Assembly (NCBI GenBank): GCA_002633005.1
Contig: NMRA01000004.1
Location: forward strand, 1,721,144-1,785,143
DNA: 64,000 nucleotides
Direction of reading: 5' to 3'
From: Phoronis australis
Lineage: Eukaryota; Phoronida; Phoronidae
The notes under the pieces are model-generated. The model did no database searches, was not told the origin of the DNA, and worked only from the letters and a program-made list of their open reading frames with translations. A program made the translations under genes and the position numbers. Of the stretch, positions 35,155-49,000 are shown piece after piece. Position 1 is the first letter of the stretch. Each line of letters opens with the position of its first letter.

Positions 35155-36630
35155 AGCGAGCGTACCCTAAACAAGGTACATTGTAACGTGACTCCATTGT
35201 ACAATGTATACGTGAATGACAAGGGTGAGTTTACTATCCCCAGATTTGGTTCCATTTCTTTGTTTCTCAGTGTTTCACTTATGTTTTATTGTATGAATGA
35301 TAAAACAATGTGCATACCAAACAAACCATCAGACAGTTAGACAACAATGCCATCAATTGCCTGTCATCCAAATATAGTTGTACTAAATGTCTATTTTGCA
35401 CAATTTCCAAATTGCTCATTTACATTACGTCCATAATTGTCAAAGGTAAGTTTGAGAGCACAGTTTCTTTGTTACTTTGTTCATAAAAATAAATCTAGAC
35501 AAGAAGGCGTAATTAGTTCATGAAATAAACCTTTGAAGCAAGTAGAGGTTATCATAGACTAGTATCTTTGTAGCTATGTGATGTTTAGGTTTATTGTTAA
35601 CTAAGTACTGGCATGCCTGGCATGTTATGGCCTGTCATTAGTTCCATACAGTACATTCAGGCCCATTGACAAGGTACAATTGACATGATTTGTATAGAAG
35701 TACAAGTTGCACCCAAACATTTTGTGACTACTCAACCCACCTAAACATAAGGTGGCATCTAGGAAAAAGCAATAATCTCATTGGTGGTCCAGTTAGGATG
35801 TAGTCGCTTGTCATAACTTGCCTGAGCAGCCTGCTTTTTTATTAAACAATTCCTGCTGAAATGAGAAACAAAATGGTCTCCAGTGGTACACTATGTATAT
35901 TGTTTGACTTGAGTTGTGCCACATTTCCATTTTCTGTTGATTGACCTAATATTGATTCTTATTGTGTACATTGTTCTATAATAATCAGGTAGCTGGTGTG
36001 ATAATCTTTATCCAGGTAGTAGTCACCTGAATTGTACCTCATGTTCAATTGTCATCTTTAGAGACATGCTCAGTGTTCTACCTGAAAACCAAAATGTGTC
36101 ACGGGGGGATTGAACCGTGTCGGGTGACCATTCAAACTTGTCGCAAATGCCTGCAAACAGGTTCCATCGACACGCTAAAAAAAGGAAATCGTTGTGGAAA
36201 ACATTGATCGAGAAATTGTTGTTGTTTGATTTGGTAAGAGAATGACAATATATTACTGATAACATCCCATTTTGAAGTGAGAGTTATCTGAAGATTTTAC
36301 TCAATTATTTTAGAACTGATTGAAAAATTGAAAAATAAAGTTTTCACTTCTCTGTCTTGTGTCCAAATTTGTGAGGTTGTTCCATAATCAGTGTTTGTGT
36401 AGTGAGCCATAAGGCCACTTGAAGTATTGCCATGGTTACGTCAGACCAATTTAGGGCACAATATGATGGACAAGTGAAATTTTTTTCTTCCTTTTTTCTT
36501 GATTTATTGGTAGCACCAAATTACTGTTTTAGAGTTCTGTGTCATGTAGCTGCTGTCGGATAATATTTTGAAGAGTTCAAGACATTGAGCTTCATGTAAG
36601 ATTTTTAAAAAGCCTTTGAAAAGGACAATT
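35155..36630. other. Spacer upstream of IQCE, no assigned gene
   Basis: A short ORF beginning ATG at 35128 runs to a good donor-like AAGG|GTGAGT at 35224/35225 and could be a non-coding or short-uORF first exon. Its phase does not fit the acceptor at 36998, so it is not joined to IQCE here. Nothing else is recognised. Confidence 0.35.
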
Positions 36631-36639
36631 TTGTCAATT

Positions 36640-36955
36640 ATTTTGTCTTAAATTGGTGCGAATATTTATAGTACTTTGTCAAATTATTTTTGTCTAAAAT
36701 CGGTGTGATTATGTACAGTATTTTGTCAATTATTTTTGTCTAAAATTGGTGCGATTATGTATAGTATTTTGTCAATTATTTTTGTCTAAAATTGGTGAGA
36801 TTATGTGTAGTATTTGTCAGTTATTTTTGTCTAAAATTGGTGCAATTATGTGTAGTATTTGTCAGTTATTTTTGTCTAAAATTGGTGCGATTATGTGTAG
36901 TATTTTGTCAGTTATTTTTGTCTAAAATTAGTGCGATTATGTATAGTATTTTCTA
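36640..36955. repeat. About 46-bp tandem repeat, 6-7 units, just before IQCE exon 1
   Basis: The unit contains TTTTGTCAATTATTTTTGTC, TAAAATTGGTGCGATTATG and TATAGTA, with small length changes. It ends about 45 bases before the acceptor of the first recognised IQCE exon. Confidence 0.9.
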
Positions 36956-37035
36956 TTGACAAATTTGTGCTAATTGTCAGATTCATTTTTTCTTCTAGTT
37001 TTACCAAGAAGAGACATCTTTGTCACCTGAACACT

Positions 37036-40000
37036 ATGCCAGCACAGAAAACTGCAGGTATATACATTAAATGATTTTGTTAAGTTTTGTTGGGAGGGGT
37101 GGGGTAAAACTGAACCACAACAAAGACATTCTGAACTTGTAAGAGCACAAAAATAGTCAGGTCAGGATTGTGTTTTTCGCTCAGCCCTTTGCACAAAAGC
37201 TTACTGTGGATAAATTACAATGACCTCACAGTATAGTTTCCAATTACATGCGGGGGTTGAACACTGAACTTTTGCAGATTTTCATCCTTGATTGCATAGC
37301 TAAGCCATGCATAACATGTTCAGTGTTCACCAACTGAACGTATCACCATGATTACTTAATACACAGTACAGGTAACAAGTTAGAATGGATGCATATCAAT
37401 TTCTCTACACGTTTCCTGTTGCATAGTCATGCAGCAACCTGTAAAACTATTGTTACATATCTTGTTTCCATATTTTGTTTTTAATTTACTGATAACTAGC
37501 ATTGATAGCCATTATAATAATATAATTTGGACAGATTATGAAGTTATAAACTTAAATTTCAGAGTCAACAATTCTCCATATTGACTGATGCTATAGTAAT
37601 GCAGTTTGAATCCTTTTTAAAAGCTTTTTCTAAGTAATGAAATAATCGTCACAATTTGATTCCGTGACCTTTCTGTTCATAAGCTTCGACTTCGCCTCTG
37701 TAACTCCAGCATATCACCGAACCTGGAAGTCTTTTAGCCTTTTGATGTCATTCAGATTCTGATATCACATTTATTTTTAAATAACTGTGAAATATAAACC
37801 AGCAGGTGAATGGAGACTGCATCAAAGCATCACAGTTCCCATCATCATACTATTGTACAGAAGGTGTGTTTTGAAAGGCTAGAATGTTCAGTACACGTAC
37901 ACTCTGTTTGTACTGACATGCAGCTTGCTATCTCATTGATATTGATCACCAAATGGCATCTGTAAATTGTTTTACATTAAAAATGATTGTATGATCATAA
38001 AATGTGATATCTTTCCCAAAATATAATAGATTGTTATTTTGTCCAAATGGATTATCTCCAGGAAGTTTTTACAAAATCTCTCCTCAATCTTTTAGGTAAA
38101 AAATGATGGAACGAGTGATTGACATATGGTCGAAACCAAAACATAGCCTCTTTGCACGTATTACTTTGAGGATGTATTCATATAACAATTATTGACATTC
38201 AAACTCGGTCAATAAGTTGGTTTTCAAACCCAAAAATGTCAGTCTGTCCGTCATTATCATATTTTGGGGTCTTTAAACCAACATAATTTCTGTAGCCCTG
38301 ACAAATGTATTGAAAGCTAATTTCATTTTGTGGGTGTATGTCCGAGTTATTATAACCTAAGGAGGTGTTTCATAAAGAAATGGTATTATTTACATGAACC
38401 TAATTTGTACTAATTCACACTTTTGATGAAAAGAACTGTACAACAAGAAGTCTTAAACCTTGTTAAATTTGTGGATAATTCTTTCAAATTAAGAGAGTCC
38501 TTGTTAGCATCACTTTATAACTGAAAATTTTATTGTACTTAGGGCGTATAGTAACAATAAAGGCTGATCATATTGACCTATGTGTCTTTTGTTCATCGTC
38601 AGCAACTTTATGGAATTCTATCCTAAATCATTCCTGCTCAGCTCCATCTATCAACATTTTAAGTCCATGAGAATTATATTTTTATTGTTAATTAGGATAT
38701 GAAATTGGTGGAATTTAAGTGTTAATGAATATTGTTTTTGTTACTGTGAAAATACTTCAATTAGGGACAAAAACAATAGCTAAAATTGCCGAGTTTCTAT
38801 TTTTCAGAGGCTTACCACATTGTTGCAAATGCTCAAAATTTTACCAAATGTTGTTTGGTAATAGCTATGCCATACAGACCATGGTAAAAACAAAGTAATT
38901 TTTCCTGAAAAGATGTTTTTGTTGAGAAATTTGGCAGAGTGAAATTTCATCTGTCCTCCATATTGTGTCCCAGTCTGAAGAATTTTTACCGTATTACTAT
39001 TGACACTATTTTCATTCCAATATTCAAGTGAATCAATTTCTTTCAGTTGTTTTGTATAATCATCATATAATGGATCAACAATAAATTTATTGTTATCATA
39101 AGTAATTTACATTACTAAACTTAACTGAGATGGGGTTTCTACAATTACTTTCCAAGGTGCCAAGTCTGCCAAGCCCAAAACTGGAGTGCCTGCTCGTGAA
39201 TTGTGGTTGAATGCTGTCAAGACAAGAACAGGAAGTGTGTTTGAATTGTTTTCATACACTACAGTTTCAGTTTTAACTCACAGTATGCAGGCAGGTTGCA
39301 TCTGAAGGTTATTCTGTTCTGTATTTTTGAATTCACCTATAAGTTTCCTAACTTTTTCTGAAGAGTGATTTGCCACAAGTGACATATTGTTGTGGCTCAC
39401 AACATTACATTTAATCTTTATAACATTTTATATGATGTTAATCAAACTTCATTAAAAGTAATGTAGTTTTTCAAAAGTACTGGGTCTGCTGAAATGAATT
39501 TGTATGTGTGAAAATTAAATTGTCCTGTCATCAGTGAGACTGGAAAAATGTCTTGAATTAATGCCTGTTATTCTGAAAACGTTTCAACCCTGCCTTTTCA
39601 TGTTCAAGTTTATTGAAATCCCTAAATAACACACAGACAGTTTTCTATAGTTGATCATGGAAGTATTGTCATTTGTCTGTCGTTTGTATGGCAAAAACTC
39701 ATGTTTTGAGGACTGCCTTTATTTTCAGCTCTGAACACAGGTAGCAGGAAGCCAGGTCACCCCGGTAAGAGGTCACCTGAGGAATATTGGACTGACACCT
39801 TGAGAAAGTCAGGAAGTAAGTCATTCTTTCTGGCCCTTCATTTTTGTTTGAACTTTGACTCAAACTCAGACTCAATATATTTCTAATACATAAATTTTTG
39901 TTTCTGAAATTGCTACTTTTTCATCTTTTTCCTTGAGTCAAGAATGAAATGAGATGAGAGTTTGTTTCTGAGCTTGTTTCCAAGCTTAGTACTGGAAACC

Positions 40001-43000
40001 TATGCCATAATTGCTATTGTGGCAATCCACTGATGAAATGTAGGTGGCAGTAGATTTTTTGCACAATTGTTCGCTGCCACCTAAAATTCACGTGTGACAT
40101 CTATGAAGTTTTTAAGTAGTGGGATTATTAGCCACTTTCCAGGAAACTACATTGCCGTCTTTGATTCTGTGGTATTTACCCACAATGCTATGCATCCGTG
40201 ATGCGTATGCATCCAGCGATACACTGATACCGTGCTAATTACTATTTTACATTAAAATTAGTTTGCCATTTTGTCACTCTGGTGCTCCTAAAGCTTTGCT
40301 GTTACACAGTAAGTTGCTAGGCAGACATGAAACTTTTGAAAAGCTGAATGAAGCAGGATAAACATTCTTCACTTATCCAACTAGGCTCAGAAATGTATTA
40401 GCGGCCCTATAGTTCCAAAACTAGGTCAATCATACAATGTATTTTTCTACTTTACAAATTCAGGGTGTGGGAATTCGTTAAGATCATCATTCCATCAAAT
40501 TACTGCTGTTTTGCTTGAATGTTCAAATGACTTGCTCTAACTAGTCAAAGAAATGCCCATGAATAAAAAAAAACAATTTTGCTCAGTGGAATTTGAGATG
40601 TGAGCAAGGTGCAGTTGCTTTTGTGTCGTCTAACACACAAGAATTGTTTGTGGGCTATTTGTCTTTTGTTAGTTATAGCGTTACCTAACATTGTGTACAC
40701 TACAGTGGAACACAGTTGGCCTTAACTGTTGTGAAAGGTTCCATTTCTATATCAACACTTACTGCTTATTAAAATTGTTGTAGTTTTAAAGCTCCATTTC
40801 GCCCTGTTTAGCTGACATGAAAAAGAATTAGGCCTTTTTCTCTCATAGAATGGGTCTCACTATATTCTTTACTACGATAGGATTTTTTTCCATTACCAAG
40901 AACAGCATCACACCATCAGCGGCTCAAGTAAATGCTTAAGACTTTTGTGAAATTGGCCAACTTCATTATTGTGAATTATTTGAAAATGGTGCGACTTGAG
41001 TTGCCGGCTCATTCAATTCAAGATTGGATGAGCGTGGTAATGTTTTTATTTCGGTTAAGCATGTAACAATGACAGCTAAACAGTGGCAAAATGTTCGTTT
41101 AAGTAATATTACCTTTGTTAGATTCAACTGAATTAGTCTTGTCTATTTCCACCTCCTTACACATTGGTAAATGAATAGTGTTTTATTGAAACTATATTTG
41201 TTGTGTGAATTGCAAATATTTGTTTAAGTTGTATTTATTGATGCGGCCAAAAATAGGTTACTGTAAACACTCATGTTTACGAATTGATTCTTGATTTACG
41301 AGGCTGGAAATGAGGGGGGCACGCACCCAAAGTTCATAGACTTTTCTGCAATGCTAGTTTCTAATGCGAGAGTTGAATTAGCACTTTCTAACTGGCTTGT
41401 TTTCGAGTAGCTAAGTATGCAACTTGAAGTATGAGAAAATACACATTGAAAAAATAACTAGTAGGGGTTGTGTTTATGTAAGCATGGGCGTTAAAATGTC
41501 TATAGTAACTGATTCTGGTCAAAATGGATGTGATATTTTTAGTTGTCCATGTTAACAAAAAGAAATATCTCCTGATACTAGTTAAAATGGATCTGGGTGA
41601 TTCTTTTTTAACCAGTGTCATTTGCTTCCTGCTGAAATGGGTTGGGTTATCGCTTTCTTTGTGTCACCCCCATCGTAACCTGATGCCAAGTGCATTAGGT
41701 CATTGTCATTTTTTTACCCACCACCACTTGATGTCAGCTTTGAGACTCAGGTCTGAGTCGGGTGCAGATTAGAACTAATTCTGTTGGCCTAATTAGTAAA
41801 ATATATGGGAATAATTTTTGGAGTGATCAGGCATGACATATTTTTAGGATTACTTGCATGAATCTTAGTTGGTGTTGTAGTGTGAAATTTTTGAGTTCAA
41901 GTATTTGGTTTACTTTCTTTTGCACCTTTTTGGGTTTGTGTTTTAACTGATTTCTAGGAGCGATTCCTGGATTTAAAAAGTCTTTTGTTTGAAGTTTTGA
42001 ATTCTTCTCACTAATTTTAACATAAAGTGACCAAACTTTATAAGCATTTTTTGGGGTTAAAAATAATTTGTTGTGCATTGTTCTGTGCATGTTTGAGCTG
42101 TACTGAATGGTGGTTTTGTAATATCACTACTACCTTGGGATGTCTCTTTCCAACAATGATGAGTTTTGATTGTTTTAATTTTGTGATGTATGATGAGCTC
42201 ACGTGTGTTTTTTGGCTTAACAAAAACCGAGTCATGAAATAATTATTGCAATTAAAACTTTTTGTTTTCTGTGGAGAAATGGAGTTCACAGACATTTGTT
42301 TGATTAACAAACTTCATTCTTATTTTATCTTACTTTAAAGTTGGCCATTTTTGACCCGGCAAAGCAGCGCTCAATATCACTTTAAGTAAATAAAACGTGT
42401 AACTTGAAAGTAAATTCAAAGGACAGAAAGCATGATAAGAATAATGTTGCAGCCATTTCCTTTGTGAATTTATAGATGACTTCTCCTGGTCATGGTATGC
42501 TGTTAACTTGTATGCTGTTAATTTATAGATGACTTCCCCTGGTCATGGTATGCTGTTAACTTATATATGCTGTTAATTTATAGATGACTTCTCCTGGTCA
42601 TGGTATGCTGTTAACTTTTCATCCTTTGTGTTAACATGGTTGCTAAAATTGAGACAGTGTAACCATATGTATATGTGTTTCATGCATGATTTGCAGTTAT
42701 TGAAATTGTAAACAGTCACTGCTGTCATCATTTCAGCTTTGAACCATGAAGGTGGCGACACCTTTAGTGGAGTAAAGAAACCGAGTGATTCTCAGATGGC
42801 TTACTTAAGCACACCTCACTTCATGAGGCAGATGGCTGGTACAGAGAAGTCCCGTCGTAGTCAGGACCCAACAGGTATGTGGTGATAGTAGCATGAAAGG
42901 TATTGTATGCTGCGCTGGAATAGGCTAATTTACCGTACTTCAACTTTTGAACAAATTTCTTTCATAATCTCTTTGATTTATGTAAGTACAGAACTGTGTC

Positions 43001-46000
43001 AATGCTCGTTCCATCTACAGTTTGATGGTCAGTAGTTAAGTGGTTTCAGTTAAATCTAAAGGCTGTTTGTACTAATGCTAAAGTTGACGCGTTGGTGTTT
43101 TGTGAAGCATTGGTCAGTGGAAACACTTAAATCCCCACTTGGACTGAAGTTACAAACTCATCACAACTTCACACCAGACAAGTGGATTAACTGCAGAGCA
43201 TTGACACGTCAATACAGTGGGAACACTTAACTTCTGTGTCGTCAAAATTATTGGCAGTTGTCACTGTCATCAATGTCACATACTGTGTTAAAAATGTGTA
43301 AATATTTTGTTTAAATGTTCACCGTTCTCCTGCTATAAGCATTTCATTTCAGTTATTATCTGAATAATTTATGTAATCGACTTAATAATATGTTATTTAA
43401 AAAATATACAAATTTAAATTAAAAAGTTCAAGACTGCAGGACTACCTTTCAGTGACTTTGCTGATGCTTGTATAAGTTGACAATGACTTTGGTGTTTGTT
43501 AGATAACGGGAAAGCTCAAGTTAACTTTGCAGATCTAGTAGTGGATTTAACACAGTGGGAACTGTGTGGTGACTGAGGTGGAATTGTGAGGTGACTGGTT
43601 CAATATTATATGGTGATGTGACTTGTTAAGTCACCTACAATTATTGAAATGCATTGTTTTAACAGTGTATTTATACTATGTTAACATGTGCTCTGTTTTG
43701 AATATGAATTGAACAGTTGTACTTAACATAACAAGCATATACTGGGATATTGTTTTAATTACAGTTATTATGATTATCAGTGGTCAGAGTGCTTAGCTAT
43801 TATTATGGAGATTTTGGCTTATGATTTTCATTAATATTGTGGCATAAGTGACCAGTGGCCTTTTACAAGGATTAAATCTATCTATGTCACCATAACTTGT
43901 AATATCACTATGTTACTTTTATGTTGTGAAGAAAATTATTAATCATGAACATTGTTAAGTGTTGAACAAGTGTTATGCCACTTTTATATAATTACGTGTT
44001 GCATCAGGCATTTGAAGTCACTGGTGTTGGTGCTTGTGTTTTAGTAATGCCATCCGTTGAGTCTCCCGATTTATAACCGGTATATTTCTCTGTCAGCGCG
44101 TACAGCTCCTGGGACTCCCGCTTACAAATCACCTGAAGAGTACTATGACGACATACTGGCCTTGAAGAAGCAGGTGACTGCCTTAAACACAGAGAACTCA
44201 ACGTTAAAAGCAAGACTCAGGCGAATGGAGGACAGCCACTTGAAGAAGGTAAGATACTATAGCTTTTGAAGGTTGGGATAATTTTAATCATAGATGCTGT
44301 ACATGTATTCAGGACTCCGGTAGGATGATGAATTGTCCTCACATCCTTTTCGTTATTTGCATTCAGGCAATGCTGTTGTTTGATATAATTTGCTAGTTTC
44401 TTGGTCTGTCGTATATTAAGGGCAACCGTTGTAGATAGGAGGATTGTTTTTTCATGTTCCTCTATAACTTGTGTTAGATAGATTCAAATCTTGAGAAAAA
44501 ACCTGTAATTTTAGTCATTCATGTTTTGATTTTCCGAAAAACATTTTTCTTAATTTTCTTCCAAAAGGCAAAGACAGCCACCATCTCTTGTTTTTCAATT
44601 TAAACTGCTTTGGATAATTTTTAAGGAAAAGGAAATAGACCAACTTCTGGATCCTACCAGGAGTGAAGAGTTGAGACGTACACTGGCAGATAAAAAGCCA
44701 GACACAGGAACCACGATTCACAGCCTGAAACAGAGGATACTTCGTCTTGAACAGCAACTCCGTGACAAAGAGTCAGCGTACATGTAAGGGGTGGCAGTGA
44801 CATGATTACTGGTGTTATCTGAGATACAACTTATTCATAAACAATTTCACGTTCCGTATTCGCATTCCATACTCAAATTGATTGAATTCATGTTATGTGT
44901 TTCTGATGACTCGTCAGAATTTTTTTAGTCTTTTCATGAACAGTGCAACTCAAATTTTGGGATTTTGAGTAGAAAAGTCATAAGTGAGTTTGACTCTTAG
45001 TTCTGAGGTTTGATTTTGAGTCCTGGCTGTGATCCGTGCCAGTTTACAATGTAGTGTTGTCTATACTGAGATCAGTTTCTAGAGCTTCATCCAAAACATC
45101 AATCTTTAAAGCACCATGCTGCACCATCTTTTGAATCTGATGGCTGTGGTTAATGTTTTGGGGGTGGAACTGTTTGTTTTGCTTCTTTAACTTGGTGAGT
45201 TAGCATTCTTTATTATACATGATGGCAGCTATAAAGTCAGTGGAGTTGATTGATTTCTTGAGTGAAAATCGTCAGGGCCACTAACTTGAGTTCTTCCAGT
45301 TTGAAGTTTGCAATTTTGTCTTGACTTAATTAGCCCTGCGTGGCTGTTTGACATGGAAATGATACTGAATCATTCTAAATGATACTGAATCATTCTAAAT
45401 GATACTGAATCATTCTAAATGAAACTGAATCATTCTACGCATATTACAAGGATGCAGTTAATCCTGGCCAGTTCTGGGTATTAGTTGAACTCTCTTATTT
45501 ACTTTCCCAAAGTAGAGCCTTTTCAGTCACACTTGCTTGAGAATTAAGTTTTTGCTTAGTACTTTTCTGTTATTGATTACATAACTGATACCTTTAGTTA
45601 GTTGTGTAAATTGAATATTTGTATGGCACATCTGTAAATCTTTTATTTGTGTAGCTGTTGGTTGTGCTTACAATTGGTCACGAAATCTAACTTACTGAGT
45701 AAGTCAACGTGAATGTACCAGTAAAATGTGGTTGCCATGTTTTGTTTTCAGTAAGCTTCATAGTGATATGAAGAACACTAAAGTTGAAGAAATGAAAGTA
45801 CAGATGGAGGCGTTCTATGGGGAGATAGTACGTCTACAGAGCATAAAGGCAGGGGAACTTGCCAAGAGGTGAGTCGCATGTACTTAATCAATGATCAATA
45901 TGATTTACTTAATAATAATGCATTTTTGGCTGTTAGTGAGGATGAACAAATGCTGTGTAGATCTTGTCATTGCTTTACATATAACAGAATTCCAGTAATG

Positions 46001-49000
46001 TCAGTAAGAGTTATTTTGCAATTTGGAAAAAATACAAATAGTGCATTAATTTTCATAATAACTAGGGATCCTTGTTACCTGCATAATTTTGAATAGTGTA
46101 ATTTTTCTTATTTTTTTTTGTTAAAACCAGTGAAATAGACAGAGATCGTGTAACTTCGTACTATAGTTTACATAATAGTCACAGGCTTTGCATACCAAAG
46201 TCAGCCATTACACAAATGCTCAAAACAAAAACAGCACAGTGGTTCAGCATGGTAGTGAGCTATTCTAAGTCATATTCCTGGGTTGTATAAGGTCTGTGTT
46301 TTATTAAATATGTGATGTGAATTTGTTGTTTAGTATTCTAACTTGAGTTTTAATTATTTCAAATGGATCTGCTCCAGTGTTGGTCATGTACTCTTATGAT
46401 TTGTTTACTTTCTTGAAGCTGAACTGTCCCCTGGAATCTATCCACACATTCTGAACAGGATGACAGAGTGTTCACACAAACATCCCAGAGCCAAATAACC
46501 ATTTCCTAATATTGCAACATTGTGATGAATTTCGTATGATTTCCATTAGTTGAATCACTAAAACAATCTTAACAACTGTTATTAAGATTGTTTTCGTGAG
46601 TCACTTAGTTCAGTTGCACCACATTATTGTCCTGGTGATACTCACATCAAACTGTCCATTTAAAAAATGGTATCAACAACCATGTTTTGTGCTGGACTTA
46701 AGAAAGTAAAACTAGTTCTGTACACAACTGACAATGACCTTGATCATATGTTTTTGGTCAAAACAGAAGCACCACCTTTATTTACGTACTAGGCGCTAAT
46801 TTCAAAGTTCGTGACAATGACTTTATTGTGACCTAGATGTGCTACACAGTGAAAGCTTTGTTGAGCAAACTGTTGCACAGCTGCGTACATTTTACTTTCA
46901 GAAATTTCTTGAAACAGTACATGTTACCACTTGGAATGGGCAACTTAAGAACTCTGGAAGTTAGTCCATGTCTTCCAAATTTTGATCTCTGATTAGATCA
47001 GGTTCACAAGCCCAGCACAGGAAATCAAGTAGTTATCCACTGATTCTGTGCTTTACACTGGATTACTGGTACTCAAAATTTTGAAAACTTTTAAGTCTCC
47101 ATATTGCACACTCCAAATGGATTCTTACTGTGGAAATGCGCCATGTTTTTGTCAGACCTTTTTTACTAAGGTGTGACTTGCCTTTGGTGAAAGCTGGTAT
47201 GTTTAACTTAACTCGTCTTGGAAAGAGGAGTTCATCAATAGTAAAACCTCTAATATCTGCCATAACTTTGTCTTTGGGTAAAAGGTATTTCAGAAATTCA
47301 GATTTTTGAACAGTGTACTTGTCACTACCCCTGCCCCCCAAATGCTTTAGATACGTACATGGTGTACCCATTTTTGGTGCAATTGCAACCACATACTTTG
47401 CAGTATTGTGTGATTTGTACTGGCTTTAGGTTTCACCCCCTATCAATGATTTCAAATCAGCTGATCTGCTACCAAATACAAAACACAAGCAGGCACAACA
47501 GCTCAGAAGGCTTGTTTTACAGACAGGCTGTACTGACTCCAGTGTTTAGTGTAGCATGCCTGTAATGGTGTGACCTCAATATGGCGCTCCCCAGGAATTC
47601 GACAGTTTCCATAATGGAATCTATCTATAGACTAGGAATACATTTTTTGTGATTGGTAACAAAATGCTTTTGTTTCAGCCAACGACCCCAGACAATGCAG
47701 ACCTCTTCTGGAAGCAAGGAAAACACTGCTAAAATTAAGGCCCTGAATGAAACAATTCTACGCATGAACGAGAAGAACGTTAGATTAACTCAGGAAAACA
47801 AGTCTCTCAAAGAGGATCTTGAAAAGTTGTTTGAAGAACAAGAAAAGCATAAGGCATCTATTGGTAAATAGACCATAAGATTGTGTACTAATTTGAGGTC
47901 ATCTATTTTCTGAGGCTAAGAAACATGTGGGCTACACCCAACTAACATGTCCAAGGTGACGTTATACACGTGGTTCACTTTTTGACATGTTGGGCTCTAT
48001 ACCACAAGTTCAAAGGGATATGTGGGTGTGAGATGCTTGCCAGCTACAATCTTAAAGGAGATACAGTTTTACCTCATAGAAGCAATTATGCATGGCCCTG
48101 TTAAGAATTTTCTTATATTTATTCTGTAAATATGTTTTAAGTTCATTAGTTTGTTTGTGGAGTTTGAACATTCTTGGTCCTATTTATGTGTATTTTTAAT
48201 CAGGTAATATATGTCTCTGCCCGGTACCACATGTGCAAACAGTTGTCAATAACATGGCCTTATTCTTAAGTCACATGACTTGCTTATTAAAATAACAATA
48301 TGTAGATATGTTCTAATGCGCATACTTTTCGTCAATCATATTGTATGCCATGCATGTTGATTATTAAACAATCTTGTCAAGGGGTGGTATACACTGATAT
48401 CACATTAGTCTTGACTTTCAATAACAGTTGCTCTTGTGCTTAATGGCTTTTAATCAATACTGTGGTATCTTTACAGAGGAATACGAAGACATGAACAAAA
48501 AACAGCTGCTGGCAGCTGTAACTAAGCTCGAGCAGGTAAGTCCTACCAATATCCCAAGGATGTGTTTCAGGTATTACACTTGCCCTGGTGACCAAACAGG
48601 AAGTGTCGCAAATTAAAGAGTTGCCATGTCTTGACAATTTCCATCGTTTTTCTGATGATCCGACATAGTAGATGTGTGTTTGCATTGAACATGGGTGATG
48701 AAATGATTTCACTTTAATTCCTTTTTCAGAGACTGGAAAAGGCAGAAACAGATAATCAGTCAGTTACCTCAGAAATAGAAGAGAGAAATAAAGAAATTAG
48801 TGGTAAGTGTTATCATGTTAATTGCAAAACTAGCTAATGTTGTGAGTCATATACACTGCCATCTATAAAATGAGTGAACGTTTTTAGGATCAATTGAACA
48901 GTCAACGTTCATCATTTTGCAGTATGGATCATCAGGAGTTGATGACTGTTTTATACCACACAAGGTTGATTTGTTATTGTTTGAAGTTCATGAATTCTTT

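Noticed and set aside
36080-36125. tRNA-like B box on minus (GGTTCAATCCCCCC)
   Set aside because: No A box or acceptor stem at the right distance upstream.
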